Shown here piece by piece: positions 1 to 11,290 of a stretch of DNA of 64,000 nucleotides. The notes beneath the pieces were generated by a model, which worked only from the letters and a program-made list of their open reading frames with translations, was not told where the DNA came from and did not search any database. Made by a program: the position numbers and the translations under genes. Numbering within the stretch: position 1 is the first letter of the stretch; every line of letters starts with the position of its first letter. Source of the DNA: Nectonema munidae (taxonomy: Eukaryota; Nematomorpha; Nectonematoida; Nectonematidae); NCBI GenBank assembly GCA_030549495.1, contig JAUIRK010001051.1:434001-498000 (forward strand), given 5' to 3'.

Positions 1-767
1 CAATTTGAAAAACTCTTGCTGCACTCAAACATGAGGTGGATTTCCAAAGGAAAATTTTCCAAACGATACAATGGAAAGAAATCGAGCAATTTCTGGAAGG
101 CAAACTAGACATGCATGTAGAATTTTCTAATCTCCATTTTCTTATATTTCTATCATTTTTAGTGAACATTTTGAATATATGAATTCCTTTAACCTTGGGC
201 TGCAAGGAAAAGAGATCAGAGTACTCCATTGTAATAAAAAATGCCCGCTTTTGAAATGAAACTGGTGTATTCTTTACAAAAAAAATTTGGCTCGATTTTC
301 GAACATATTTGTTGAGGTAAATAAGATTTTCATTAATAAAAATGTTCCGGAGGCCATAAAATACCGTGTAGCAGGCCAAGAAAATTCTCTTTATTTTCTT
401 AATCTACAAAAATTTTAAACTATCAATTTATAAAAAAAAACCGCTTATAATCTCGATTAGTAATCTGGCTTCAGAAGACTTCTTAAATTCAATAACAGTT
501 TATTGATTGAGGAGGTGCAAAACATGTTTTTCGGAAATATCTCATAGCGAGTTTCGATTGAAATGGGAGAGTCCTATGCTTGAAAAAACTGCTCTGAAAG
601 CTCTGATCCGATTTGCCACTACATATGAGTGTGAGCAAGGGTTTTCCATGCTACTTGCCATTGAAATCAAATCCCGAAACAGATTGGAAGTGAGTAATAA
701 AGTTGCATTGGCCAAAACAGAGCCAAATTTAGACAAAGCAGATGCCATCCATCCCATTGAGATATAG
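1..767 (+). pseudogene. hAT transposase, 3' part (ZBED5/SCAND3-like), broken
   Basis: Remnant of the C-terminal half of a hAT-superfamily transposase of the type also domesticated in vertebrate ZBED5/SCAND3/ZMYM6 proteins. The left edge of the window reads LLHSNMRWISKGKF, the family's conserved HTEVRWLSRG block. Around 181-215 a LNSFNLGLQGK block follows. Positions 585-740 encode the hAT dimerisation domain, with FATTYECEQGFS and a following RNRL motif. These blocks lie in different frames with stops between them, so the copy is dead. The last open stretch (507-767) stops at 767 and an AATAAA follows near 788. The 5' half lies outside the window. A second C-terminal fragment of the same group sits at 56,891-57,259. 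The family assignment is from motif memory. Confidence 0.8.
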
Positions 768-895
768 ATTGTTCAGACAATTTTCGAATAAACAATGCAG
801 GGGCGCACATCCGGGGGGCGAGAATAATTTTCTATAAGTAAGAGTTGCTGCTTGTTTATAAAACATGTATGATCGCATTTTTCCTATCGAACATA
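768..895. other. Spacer with a possible hAT-type terminal repeat
   Basis: The only feature is CAGGGGCGCACATCCGGGG at about 797, which resembles the outer end of the CAGNGGCG hAT-type MITEs found elsewhere in the window. No partner end was seen, so this is a weak call. Confidence 0.25.
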
Positions 896-1905
896 TTTTA
901 CAGACGATGCGTGAGAGCTATATAATAATAATCAATTGCTTCAATATGCACACAATAAGTAAGCAATGTTTATCACAGTGTCTCCTCTTTATAGTATTTT
1001 TGGGCAAACACATGTTGATGATCCACTAGATTTTTTCATCTTCTGTCACAGTGATTCTATTTCTCTTTCTCTCTCCTCTGTTTTTCTTTTCCGCTTTCTC
1101 TGCTAAAACTCAATCATTCACTCAAGCTCTCTTCTTTCATTCAAGCCCTCTTCTCTTGTTAAGCTCTCCTATCTTATTCAGCTCTCTTCTCTCCAGTCAC
1201 GTAGCTAGGTTGGGGCATGAGGGGCCCTGCTCACACTCCTATGTACCGAATGGTGCCCCCATGCGTCTTATGCGATATCAGTTTTTGAAAATTTCTCCTA
1301 TGAAAGGATCAAGAAAGTATAAATAATGTTGCGCAAGTTTTTTATTTTTAAATTGTGCCCCTTCTATCAACTTTTTTTTGGCTACACCACTGCTTCTGTC
1401 TAATTTGCATTTAGAGTTAAGTTAAAATAGTTTTCAATCGTTACAATTTTATATCAATGAATATTGTTAGACTCGCGCTAAGAATTTTTTTTCAACAAAA
1501 GTAACTTTTAATCTTTATTTAATTTTGCTACATTTTTTAACATTTGAAAACTTTAATTTTTTCAAGTCAAGAAATTTTTTTCAATAGTTATTTGGGAATG
1601 AATATTTTGATTATCTATTCAGTTTAAAAGCAAGAATACTCTATTTGCTTAATATTTGAGCAGCTATATTTTTTATAATGTTCGATTGTTAAATTTTATA
1701 AGTAACACTGTACATAATTAAATCACTTTTTTTAAGAAAATTTGTTGATTATTATAATAAAAATATAATATCGAAACAAAATGTTTCAGTTGTTAAAAAT
1801 GTACTTGATCTATTTATGACACTTTCAGAATTTTATTTTTAGACAAATATTCAAAAAACGTAATGATTTTCTTTTCTCGTATACTTTGATTTATGTTAGT
1901 TTGGA
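896..1905 (-). repeat. Dispersed repeat R2, copy A
   Basis: Reverse complement of 30,870-32,140 and partly of 52,300-52,893. Its ends are sharp: similarity starts at ACGATGCGTGAGAG (about 896) and stops at ATGTTAGTTTGG (about 1,905). Outside these points copies A and B differ completely, so this is a mobile or duplicated unit of about 1 kb. No terminal inverted repeats, target duplication or coding motif were recognised. The open frame at 1,051-1,326 follows a low-complexity CT-rich tract and is probably not a gene. Confidence 0.75.
1194..1392. mobile_element. hAT-type MITE nested in R2
   Basis: Terminal repeats CAGTCACGTAGC and GGCTACACCACTG face inward, and the flanking octamers CTTCTCTC (1,186-1,193) and CTTCTGTC (1,393-1,400) match at 7 of 8 bases, as expected for an old hAT target duplication. 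The same MITE sits at the same place in R2 copy B (31,670-31,866), so it inserted before R2 was duplicated. Confidence 0.8.
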
Positions 1906-2962
1906 TTACTCATCAGATGTAATTAAATCTTTATCCCTTCTTATTGCCATTTACCAGTTATTGAAACGGATGGTCACAGTCTATCTGTATAGTCTATTAG
2001 ATATGCTATACTCTAACCAAGAAAGGTTCTATACCATGACTAAAAATAATCTCTTTTGTAGATCTTTAGGGAGCTGAAATTTTGGTTGAACCGATTTATA
2101 TTTGGAGTTCGAAGGTTAAACATGTCTTTGTCTTCTAAAGACCATTGGAAAGAGTTGTATTAGAGGACTCATTGGTAATAGAGTCAGGCTTCATTTATCC
2201 GACACAGATTATTCAACAACCCCACTATCCGATCCAATATTGATTAGGAGCTAAAAGATTGTTCTCAGATTCTCATCTCACTAATTGTCAAACGGGCAAT
2301 TGGTTAGGTGCATTGATTACTCTGCCTTGAACGGCATTGTTACTTAAAATTAAATTTTAAAATTTTTAGCAGCGCAATGTTACCAAGCTTGATTAGTAAA
2401 CCAGAAAAACAAAGATTCATCTTATATAATTTTCATATTCTACCTTAAAATTCATTAAACTCATGGCAGAGAAAGAAAATATGAAAAAATTTATACCAAG
2501 GTCCAAAAATAAGGCTTCTTCTCCCCTCTGGATGCGCATGATAAACAACAATTAGAAAGTTACATTTATAATAGAGAAAAAATGAATACAGTTATTAAAT
2601 AAACAAATTATTTGAAGTTTGTTATTTACAAAATACAAAAATACAAAACGCAACTTTTCAAAACTAATTTAAATTGATAAAAAAATATTCAATTTCTTTT
2701 AAACGAATGAAAACAAATTTGAATGATTAATAAAATTAGACATAGATTTATTTCAGTATATACAAATACTACATCTAATAGATTCAGAACTTTTGTATGT
2801 AAAGATGGTGATAATTTTTAAAGCTAAAGGAGTCAATTTAAAAATAGTAAACAACCCATTCAGATAAAATGATAGATAAATAGTTATTACTACTATGTTT
2901 TTATAAAAAAGAGTGATTATAAAGAACTGGAGTTTTTTTCGTAACAAGTATATTATGTTTGG
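1906..2962. other. AT-rich stretch, no gene recognised
   Basis: Short open frames (1,886-2,077 plus; 2,753-3,022 minus) have no recognisable motifs and a composition like the surrounding noncoding DNA. No RNA gene or structured repeat was seen. Confidence 0.5.
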
Positions 2963-3429
2963 CAGTAACACCCGAATTAACGAAATATATATTAAAACGA
3001 AACAATTTGCTTGCCTGATCAAAACCTTTGACGAAATCGGCTATAACGAAATCCTGGGTATAGCGTACTAATTTCCTAGCGCCTTAAGCTACAAAGTCGT
3101 TATAAATTAATGTGATATAACGTAGGCCCACCCCCTCTAAACAGAGAAGTTTACTGACATGTTGGAAGGTATGGAAGGCATGTTAAAAAAAATGGCTTAA
3201 CAATGGCTTTAAATTAACTCTATTTCAATCGTATTGCGAAGTCAACAAATGATATTATGACCAAACGCTACACTGTTATAAAACAAGAAAGGATCACAGA
3301 CTTTGTTAAATTTTATTTTTATTTATACACAAATTTTTGTGTGTTTTATGTCCTTTCTGATATAATAAAATTCGGATATAATAAACTACAATTGACCCCA
3401 TATGGCTTCATTATAACGAGATTTTACTG
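2963..3429. mobile_element. Tigger/pogo-type MITE
   Basis: The left end CAGTAACACCCGAATTAACG and the reverse complement of the right end, CAGTAAAATCTCGTTATAA, are similar and match the known CAGTNAAACCTCGTTATAACG style of Tigger/pogo termini. Internal repeats of the type AACGAAAT occur several times near the left end. A TA follows the right end. No transposase is present, so it would need a pogo enzyme in trans. Confidence 0.5.
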
Positions 3430-4418
3430 TAATTAGATAGGTATAGGAAGTTTATTTCTGTAAGATTTTGACTTCCTTTAAAATAAATTAAGCTCATTTA
3501 ATAAGTAATACAGAATTCAATTTAGTATCAATCATGAGACTTAAAAAGTTTTAAAAATTATAATTATTTTGCTATATAATACAACATAATATATATTGGG
3601 TTGAGAACTAACTAAATTCCCGCCATTTTTTTTAATTTAGAAATTTACTGTATTTTTAAATTTTGGATTCATAATAATCTTTCTTTTTTTCGAGTAAATT
3701 TGTGTTTATTTTGAGATCATTAAATGGAATATCAAATTTAGAAAAATGAGCATTTTTAACTGAGGATGCTTCTCTATAGCAGTGATGGAGCATTCCATTT
3801 TTTAGGCCAGTCGCCTTGTCGTTTGACAAGAATTATCGTTCAAAAGTTGGTTTAATGGCTCTTTTTTCTGCTATTGAACCATCTCCATACACAGCACAAA
3901 TTTTGCAAACAGCTTTTGCGGCCTATGATCACAATAAAACTTTTATGGACAGAAATGGATAAGACTAAAACGTGCATTTAATTGCGATTATCTTACGTGT
4001 AAGTTAATAGTATTAATAAAAAAGGCGATTATGCATCATGCTATTACCTTTTAAAAAGGGCACGTTTAAGCATGATCCTCAAAATAATCTTTTACATTCT
4101 TGAGAATATAAAGGAAAAATATTTTTTTAATACATCCTCAAGTAGAAATTATCAAAAGGATAACTTTAGTAAATTAATATTATAAACAAAAATTCAGGAA
4201 AAATGATAAAATAAAATAACTACCATGTTTTATTGTTTCCAAAACAAACTGTTTCAAAAATTAAATTTACTTTTATCCTATGAAATTTCTATCCCTGAAT
4301 AATTCATCCCACTATGTCAATACAATCATACATGCTGTAAACAATTTTATAATAAAGAGTGTCCTTCATTTAACCACGATTTAAATTTAATAAAAAGCCG
4401 TGAAATTGATCATTTTAA
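3430..4418. other. AT-rich stretch with a lone mariner-like end
   Basis: At 3,596 the sequence TTGGGTTGAGAACTAACTAA follows a TA and resembles the outer repeat of mariner elements, but no matching right end or transposase motif was found. Positions 3,830-3,955 are open and slightly richer in GC but match nothing recognised. Confidence 0.3.
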
Positions 4419-4554
4419 TCGCATTTTAAATGATCTTTAATAAAGTACTAATAAAAATTTAATACATAATTCACCCAATGACTTTCATCACTTATTTACA
4501 GAATGGATATGTGATTATTTTTCTCCCAATGAACACTTTGTCCGCACAAAGGCC

Positions 4555-5268
4555 TTGTATAATTTTGATTTTTTTATTATCAATCCCAACATCAAGAGTC
4601 TACCTAAAAACTTTTACCAATTTTTCGATCTTTATACCTCCTTGAACAATTTCTCCATTGATGTTTTTACTCTTACCGAAATTTGGGACGATTTCAATCT
4701 TGATGATATTACCTTGCCTAATTATAATTTTGAATATAAATTGCGCTACTCTAGTGGTGGTGGCAACGGTTTGTACATCAATAAAAAGTACAAGTACAAC
4801 ATCCTTGATCAAGCACCTTTCACTATATCCTCATTTCAATTTCTTTCAGTTAAAATTGTCGAACCTTTCAATCTAATCATTATCTACAGACCACCGTCTA
4901 GTAAAAATATTGAAGTTTTTATATCTGAAGTATTGAATCTTATCCTGCATCACAAAAGTCAAAAAATTATCCTATCCGGGGACTTTAATATCGATTTGAT
5001 TAAATCACATATTAATGGTTCTGAATTGAAGTTTCTTAATTTGATTCTAGAAAATAGTCTCTATCCAGCCATAACAAAATCAACTAGATTTACTCATAAT
5101 TCCAGTTCCTTAATTGATAATATATTTTTATCCAATAATATTAATATAATCCTCTCAAGTAACATCCTAGCGGACGTATCCGATCATTTGCCCAACTTCG
5201 TAATTATCAATAATTTAGTCAAAAACACAAACATCACTGAGTACAAACACCAAACAATTAAAAATTAA
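4555..5268 (+). pseudogene. LINE A endonuclease domain (APE type)
   Basis: Open frame of 237 codons, beginning with a non-ATG codon, that encodes most of an exonuclease-endonuclease-phosphatase domain. This domain nicks target DNA to prime reverse transcription. Visible motifs in order are an N-terminal NIKSLPKNF block, LTEIW, a glycine-rich GGGNGLYI, IYRPPSS, GDFNIDL, SLIDNIFLS and SDHLPNF. These carry the acidic, Asn and His positions expected of the active site. The frame ends shortly after SDHLP. The linker to the RT follows in other frames up to about 5,500. Confidence 0.85.
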
Positions 5269-5499
5269 CAGATTTATAGACATATTAATTTCAAAACTTT
5301 TACCTCAGCTATTCAGACGGAAAGTTTTCAATTTTTAAAACTTTTTCCACTAAATCCTAATGACTATTACTTTTTACTAATGTGCAAAATTCAAAGCTTA
5401 ATAGATAACAGCCCTGTAAAAAAGATAAGTAATCTCGCCCATTCTAAACATAATTCATGGTTTTGCAATCATTTAAAAAAATGAAAAGGATAAAAAAAA

Positions 5500-6330
5500 C
5501 TCACTTTACAAACAATACATAACCTCTGGTGATAACCATATGTTTAATAAATTCAAAAATTACAGGAATACTTATTACCAAGAAATTTTCAAAAAGAAAA
5601 ACGCCTATATAAAAGAAGAATTGGCTAATAATTCCAACAACCTAAAAAAATTGAAAATTTTAAATAATTTACTTGGAAAAAAAATTGATGTGAAATCTTA
5701 CTATTGGTCAAAAGGTCTTGACGGAAACCAACTATATGAATTATCTCGGTATAATCGTTGAATCATCATTAAAATTCCAACTACACTATAATAAAGTTAT
5801 TTGAGAAATCTCCTCTACTTAGGCTATTTCAATAAGATAAAAAATATTTTAAACACTAGTAATAAATTAAATCTTTATTATGCTTTTATTCAACCTAAAT
5901 TGTTATACGGTAACATAATTTGGGCCAATTCAAGTATCTCTTATGAAAATAAACTCTTTTCCAAATTCAAAATAGCTGTAAAGTTTATTGAAAACTCTTC
6001 CACATTAAAGGTCTGCGCGAAATATCACATACTTGATCTAAATGAAATTTGTATTACTCTGCTCTTTTATATAAAAACTTAACGGATGGTCACTTCGCCA
6101 ATATATTGATAGACTCAACCATTACTCATAATCACAATCATAGAAATGAAAAAAATATTAGAAATCTCCGTTCAAACAAAAATCTTTTTAGTCAATATTT
6201 TATTCCTAAGTCCATTAGGGCTTGGAATATTCTACCTTTGGAAATAAAATATCTTCGCAACATTAAGTCCTTTAAAAAAATGAAAAGAATTACTGTTAGG
6301 CTCTTCAAACTTAATTTATTCCTTTAAAAT
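5500..6330 (+). pseudogene. LINE A RT remnant lacking the catalytic core
   Basis: Positions 5,540-5,710 encode the pre-RT linker (IFKKKNAYIKEELANN). Downstream, 5,801-6,327 encodes the RT thumb/C-terminal region, with FNKIKNILNT, FIQPKLLYGNIIWA and a final SIRAWNILPLEIK. Fingers and palm, including the PQG and ADD motifs present or partly present in copy 2, are missing through one internal deletion of about 0.9 kb. At least two further frame changes separate the remaining blocks, so no RT can be made. Confidence 0.8.
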
Positions 6331-7056
6331 CTGTTGATAATTTTGTTTTTTTCTTTTTTCCTTCCCACCTTAGTGAGTAATTCTCTTTTTATATCCCCAT
6401 AGTGCTTTGCAATACTATCCCTCTGACCCTGGATGATTATTCTCTTTATTCCCTATCTTTTCAACAAATTTAATATATCAAATTAATTGATTTCAATCTT
6501 ATGTTTTGTCATATTTATTTTCACTATTATTTTTACCTTTTTTTCTATCTTCTTCCCCTTAATATCTTTCGCTATTAAAATTCAGTCCCCTTCTTTATTT
6601 ATTCTTTTTTTTTTACTTTCTCAAATCTTTAATTTATATAGATATATTATTTATATATATATAACTCTTTTTATTTTTCTTCTACCTTGAAATATACCCT
6701 TGAACACAGTCTGATCAGATTCTCCTCTTCACTTTTTACATATACTTCAAACTCCTTATTTGCATCTACCCAATCCCTACCAACGGCTCTCAATTGCTCA
6801 TCTCATATATTCACACACCCTATCGACTCTTCTTATTCCACTCCAATGCTTACTTTCCAAGCCAACACTGATATTTACAACAAAGAATTTTCCGGCATCG
6901 ACGTCTTCCTCCATCCAAATCAAATGTTATATCTTACACCATCAAACTGTTTATACTCAAATCAATTTTCTTTTATTTATTCAATCATGTGACGACAACC
7001 TATCTTGGTTTGTTCACTTTTTTAAATAAATCCTTTATTGTTTACTATACTTTACT

Positions 7057-7850
7057 ATGAACCTTATTAAATCTTTTTAATTAATAAATCAAATTTCTGA
7101 GCCACCGTATAATGTTACATTTCCTTATGATTTTGGTGAACTTAATAAAATAAAATGTTCATATAATTATGAAAAGTATGAATGTTGTGATTTAACTGAA
7201 TCCTTATCAGATTTAAACATCTTGTATTTAAATATCCAATCCTTTTACTCAAAGTATGATAATTTATGCTGCTTTTTAGAAATTGTGCAAAACAAAAATA
7301 AATTTTTTCATCTAATTAGATTACAAGAAACATGGTTAAAAAATGTCCAAAACTTTGAAACGCTCTTGTAGGCTACTCCTTTGTTTCAAAACCTTCTCTC
7401 CTTTCAAAACACCGGGGTTTGGGTTTTTTTATTCATAATAGCGTTAAATATGAAATCCTAGAATTTGACATAGCATGTAATAATTGGGGAGTTTTCTCTA
7501 TAAAAAGTATAGACAAATTTGGTTGTTTCACTCATATTCACAATATTTATAGAGCCACCTTATATACCAAAAACTATTTGTTAGCTTTTAATGAGGAGTT
7601 TAGTCTGTTTTTTGAAGTTAACAAATACAAAGCAAATATTTTTTTAGGTAACTTCAACTTAGATTTTTTCAAAATCTCTTCATCTGTTAACACTAGATTG
7701 CTTATTGAATCTATCATTTCTTATGGCTATTATCCAACTTCTTTATCTGATCATGTTCCAATATTTGTTGCTTTAAAAAAATCAATTCCATCAACAGAAA
7801 GTTGCATATTCTATTCGGGAGTTTGTAGATTTTTATCAATTAACTGAGTC
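7057..7850 (+). pseudogene. LINE B endonuclease, broken
   Basis: The first ATG of the block is at 7,057. LNIQSF near 7,230 and LQETWLKN near 7,321 are the N-terminal APE-type motifs. After a frame change, GFFIHNSVKYEILE, LGNFNLDFF (the GDFN site with Gly-Asn replacing Gly-Asp) and LSDHVPIFV follow within 7,419-7,847. The altered GDFN motif and the frame breaks indicate loss of function. Confidence 0.75.
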
Positions 7851-7914
7851 TTTAAAAAATACCGATTGGAAAGTTTTTGGGTATAAAATCTCTAAACAGT
7901 ACTTGTCCTGACTT

Positions 7915-8960
7915 TTGAAACTTTACTGCACAATGATTAAGCTCATTGGACAATACATGTGTAACCCTCTTAGAATTCTTTTTAACAGGTATATTGGAAA
8001 TGGTACTTTTCCCGATTCTTTAAAAATCTCAAAAATAATCCCTGTCTATAAAAAAGGTAAAAGAGACGATATTTCAAACTATAGGCCTATTTCACTAGTC
8101 CCTATTTTATCGAAAATTTTTGTAGGAATAATTTACAATAGGTTTTACTATTTTTTTGAATGTAGCAATATTTTTTCTGTTTCACAATTTTGTTTTCGCA
8201 CTTTTCACTCGACTGAAAGATTGCACACAATTTTTATTAAAGATGTGATTAGTCTTGATCAATAGGCGAACAATGTATAGCAATTTTTTTGATCTAAAAA
8301 TGCCTTAAATTCATTGTCAATTAGCTGTAGGTAGTAAACTTTCAACATATTTTAATTTTAAAACAATCAATTTAGTAAATTCGTTATCATATAGGAAATC
8401 ATATGTTCATGTCAATAATGTTTGATTCAAATATAGGAGTACCTCAGGGGTCTGTTCTTAATCCTCTTTATGTTTATAGTTTATATCAATGAGATTTTAG
8501 ATCATGTTACAAGTGAAACTGTTTCATGTTTTACATATGCTGATGACATCACTTTATTGTTCAAAGGTAAGTCTTGATTTTCTTAAAATTAATGAAATTT
8601 TGGATATGTTTAATACAAAATTAGCTTCGCATAACCTTTCGATAAACATTTTGAAAACTAAAGCAATGTATTTTACTAACTCAAAAAAAAGCATTCAAAA
8701 GTTGCATTTAATAATAAACGGAATAAACATAGAGTTTGTAGAATCTTTCAATTTTTTAGGCGTTGTCATAGACAATAAACTTGTGTGAAAAGCTCATATC
8801 GATAACCTCTCTATCCGAATGAATGCATTCCTCTCACTATTTCGAGGAACTAAGTTTTTACCATTTAGAGCTAAATCTACGTTGTATAAAGCGCTAGTAG
8901 AACCACTGTTAACGTATTCAATAGTAAATTAGGGACATTGTAACCTCAAATACACAACAA
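7915..8960 (+). pseudogene. LINE B reverse transcriptase, broken
   Basis: RT blocks in order: ISKIIPVYKKG and NYRPISLVP (8,023-8,100), GVPQGSVLNPL (about 8,434), TYADDITLLF (about 8,540), FNFLGVVIDNKLV (8,750-8,788) and PLLTYSI (about 8,910). The YADD box is intact, so the catalytic aspartates survive in sequence. The blocks lie in at least three frames and the region between 8,265 and 8,430 has lost the FDF/SKAFD block. It is followed by an EYT* terminus near 9,410. Confidence 0.8.
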
Positions 8961-9799
8961 TAATTAAAAAAAAAGAATAATTCGCTGTATTTTCGGGTTA
9001 CGCTATAACGCACATGCTAATGATAAGTTCAAAGAGTTGGAGTGTTTGAAGACAGAAGATTTATATAAATTCATAGTCATTAAACTAGCTTTAAAATTTT
9101 TCTCTGGAGAAGTTCCATTATTTTCAATAATTTTTTCATATTTTCAAGTAGCTTCAACTATTACGAGACTAGACATCCTGTAAAGCTTCATGTTTTCAGA
9201 TCTAAAAATAAAAAATATAAACAAACAATAATTCATAAATTTCCAGAACACTCGAATAGTTTTATCGAAATAATTTAAGATAATCTTAATTTATCAAGTA
9301 AAAAGATACTCTCAAAAATAAAAATGAGTATGCTGTTAAATTATTGTTCCTGTAATGTTGAAAACGGATATGATTGTAATATATGTCGTTCACCTTATGA
9401 ATACACCTGATTTTCATTTTCGGTATTTTTTTAGTCCATTTATGTATTCTGTTTTGTTTCCAAAATACTTATTATAAATAAAATACATTTATTTACATAT
9501 AAATTTATAATAGCCAATGCTTTTTTCTAAATTGTAAATCTTTTACTATCATGCATACTTTTTTATTTACCCACAATAATTTACCTCTTTTATATGTACT
9601 TTATTTGCATTCTTTCAATATATTTTTTAATCTCTTATAATTTGAGTGACACTAATTAGCGGTATTAATTAGTCTTGAGTGTGCTCAACTACTGAATTTT
9701 TAATAACTTTACTGTAATTTTTTTATTCTAAATTGTACATTTTTTTTCAATAAATTCTTTTTCTTCTTATTATACTTAGTTACTATACTTAGATTACTG

Positions 9800-11290
9800 G
9801 TGAAATTTACTATAGGTAGGTAAGTAGGTAGATCGCAAAGAACTTTCCAGCGTGTGCTGATATGCTCGCGTAAGCTTGAGATGTTGGTTAAGGAGGATGC
9901 AGATGTTGGTAGAGATAGGGAGGAGTTACAGATGTTATTCTAAAAATAGAAAGAAAAGGCAGATTAGTTTGTCATAGGGTTATCAAAGGTGGTGAGAGTT
10001 GTTTTAATGGTGTCAATAAGGGTTGCAAGGGATTTTAGTAATGTTGGGTGTAACAGAAGATCTTAGAGTGTTGTTGGATATCTAAAGTAAATAAAGGCTG
10101 CGAATTAGATCTTGGCGATGGCGTTTCAATTGTGTCGCATCCGAAAAGACAGTATGGATTTTCGCTAACTTTAATTCGGAAGAGATATGCTTCGCATGGG
10201 CAGTGGCCTGATAGCCAACAAATAGTTGAACGCGGTGGTGTAAATTTTTTATTTTTGAAAGTTGTGTGTATTGTGCTGATGTGTGGTAAAGAGGAGATTA
10301 GTGCATTTTGAGATGAAGATATGGACATCTGCCATTCTTCTAGAGAGGATAAGTGAATGTGCGTTAGAAAGGTTTTGAGAGGTAAGGAGTTGATGAGAGG
10401 GATGTGGGTGGTTAGGTGTAAGTTTGAGGTTAAGTAGTCTAAGAGGGAGTTTTCTGGTATGTTTAGGTGAGCAGGGAACCAGCATAGGTGTATGCGGAAA
10501 TGTTTTGTAAGATTGATTAGAGAGGAGGCGAGTTGAAAGGGGATGTTGTGTTATAGAGAGAGAGATAGTGGATTATGTTTTATGCATCGGTAAAAAAATG
10601 GATGGTAGTAAAGTGGAGAAGGAGGTAGTTAATGTTGTTAGAGATCCTAGTGCAGGATCTCGCATTCAGAGATTGAAAGTAAAGGATTTAATCGAGAGCG
10701 ATTGGAGTGAAAGGGGCGAAAGGAAGAGCCTTTAAAGAATGAAAATTTAGGGATTTCTTTAAGGCGTCAGTTAGAACAAAAGTGTGAACTTGATTGTTTT
10801 GCAAAAAAATTTTTTTGCATATAGAGGTTTTGAATGGATTTTGTGCAAATGGGTGAGTTAGAGATGGATGTATAGAGGGATGAACTAGGTAGTTAATATT
10901 TGGTGCAAATTTTGCTAATAGAATAGAGTAGAAAGAATAGGATGGAGTAGTGTTATGATCGGAAGAAATAGGGAAATTAAGTTGTTGTATGTCCAGATGA
11001 AGCGCTTAATAATGGTTTTTTGAGTTGGTTATAATGGTAGGGTGTTTGTTAGAATTTCTACCATTGTGTGGAAGTAGTACGATACGTGTTGGTGATGCAA
11101 TGTAGGCAGAGACGGTGTATTTTGTTAAGAAAAGGGATGATTGTGGGGTGTTTTAAGGAGATACCCCAGGAAAGAATTCCGTATTTAATTACTGGGAGGA
11201 TTAAGGATGAATATATGTATAGGTTGGTTGGGAATAACCTCTGCCAATTCACCGTTATAAGGCTATCAATGAGCCAAGAAGTTTGAAGAT
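9800..11290 (-). mobile_element. LINE D, copy 2 (5'-truncated 3' part)
   Basis: The minus strand repeats the 3' half of LINE D (copy 1 at 37.7-41.95 kb). The RT C-terminal block reads YGILSWGIS and NKIHRLCL (11,058-11,252). The C-terminal zinc-finger region near 10,130-10,160 reads CLFGCDTIETP. Its 3' end at about 9,800-9,870 shares the terminal GCATATCAGC block with copy 1 and ends in a CTAC-type simple repeat. Everything upstream of the late RT is missing, the usual result of incomplete reverse transcription. Its plus strand is strikingly G-rich and C-poor. Confidence 0.8.

Larger units (their letters stand above)
4419..7039 (+). mobile_element. LINE A, copy 1 (internally deleted)
   Basis: Non-LTR retrotransposon with an APE-type endonuclease and reverse transcriptase, matched over its length by the minus-strand copy at 58,365-61,862. 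The two copies start together at CGCATTTTAAATG and end together near TTTTTAAATAAATCC. Compared with copy 2, this copy lacks about 0.9 kb covering the RT core; the jump occurs near 5,700. The 3' part (6,330-7,039) is noncoding in both. From its motifs it belongs to the Jockey/CR1-like range; the clade is not settled. Confidence 0.85.
7057..9765 (+). mobile_element. LINE B (Jockey/CR1-like), degraded
   Basis: A second, unrelated-looking LINE begins immediately 3' of LINE A. The coding order is endonuclease (7,057-7,850), RT (7,915-8,960), a C-terminal tail, and a 3' UTR with an AATTAGCGGTATTAATT inverted motif near 9,655 and CAATAAA near 9,751. Many stops and frame changes show that it is old. 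No second copy was found in the window. Confidence 0.75.

Noticed and set aside
1051-1326. Protein gene with a hydrophobic N-terminus
   Set aside because: The frame is made by a CT-rich low-complexity tract and the hAT MITE inside repeat R2; the other R2 copy does not keep it.
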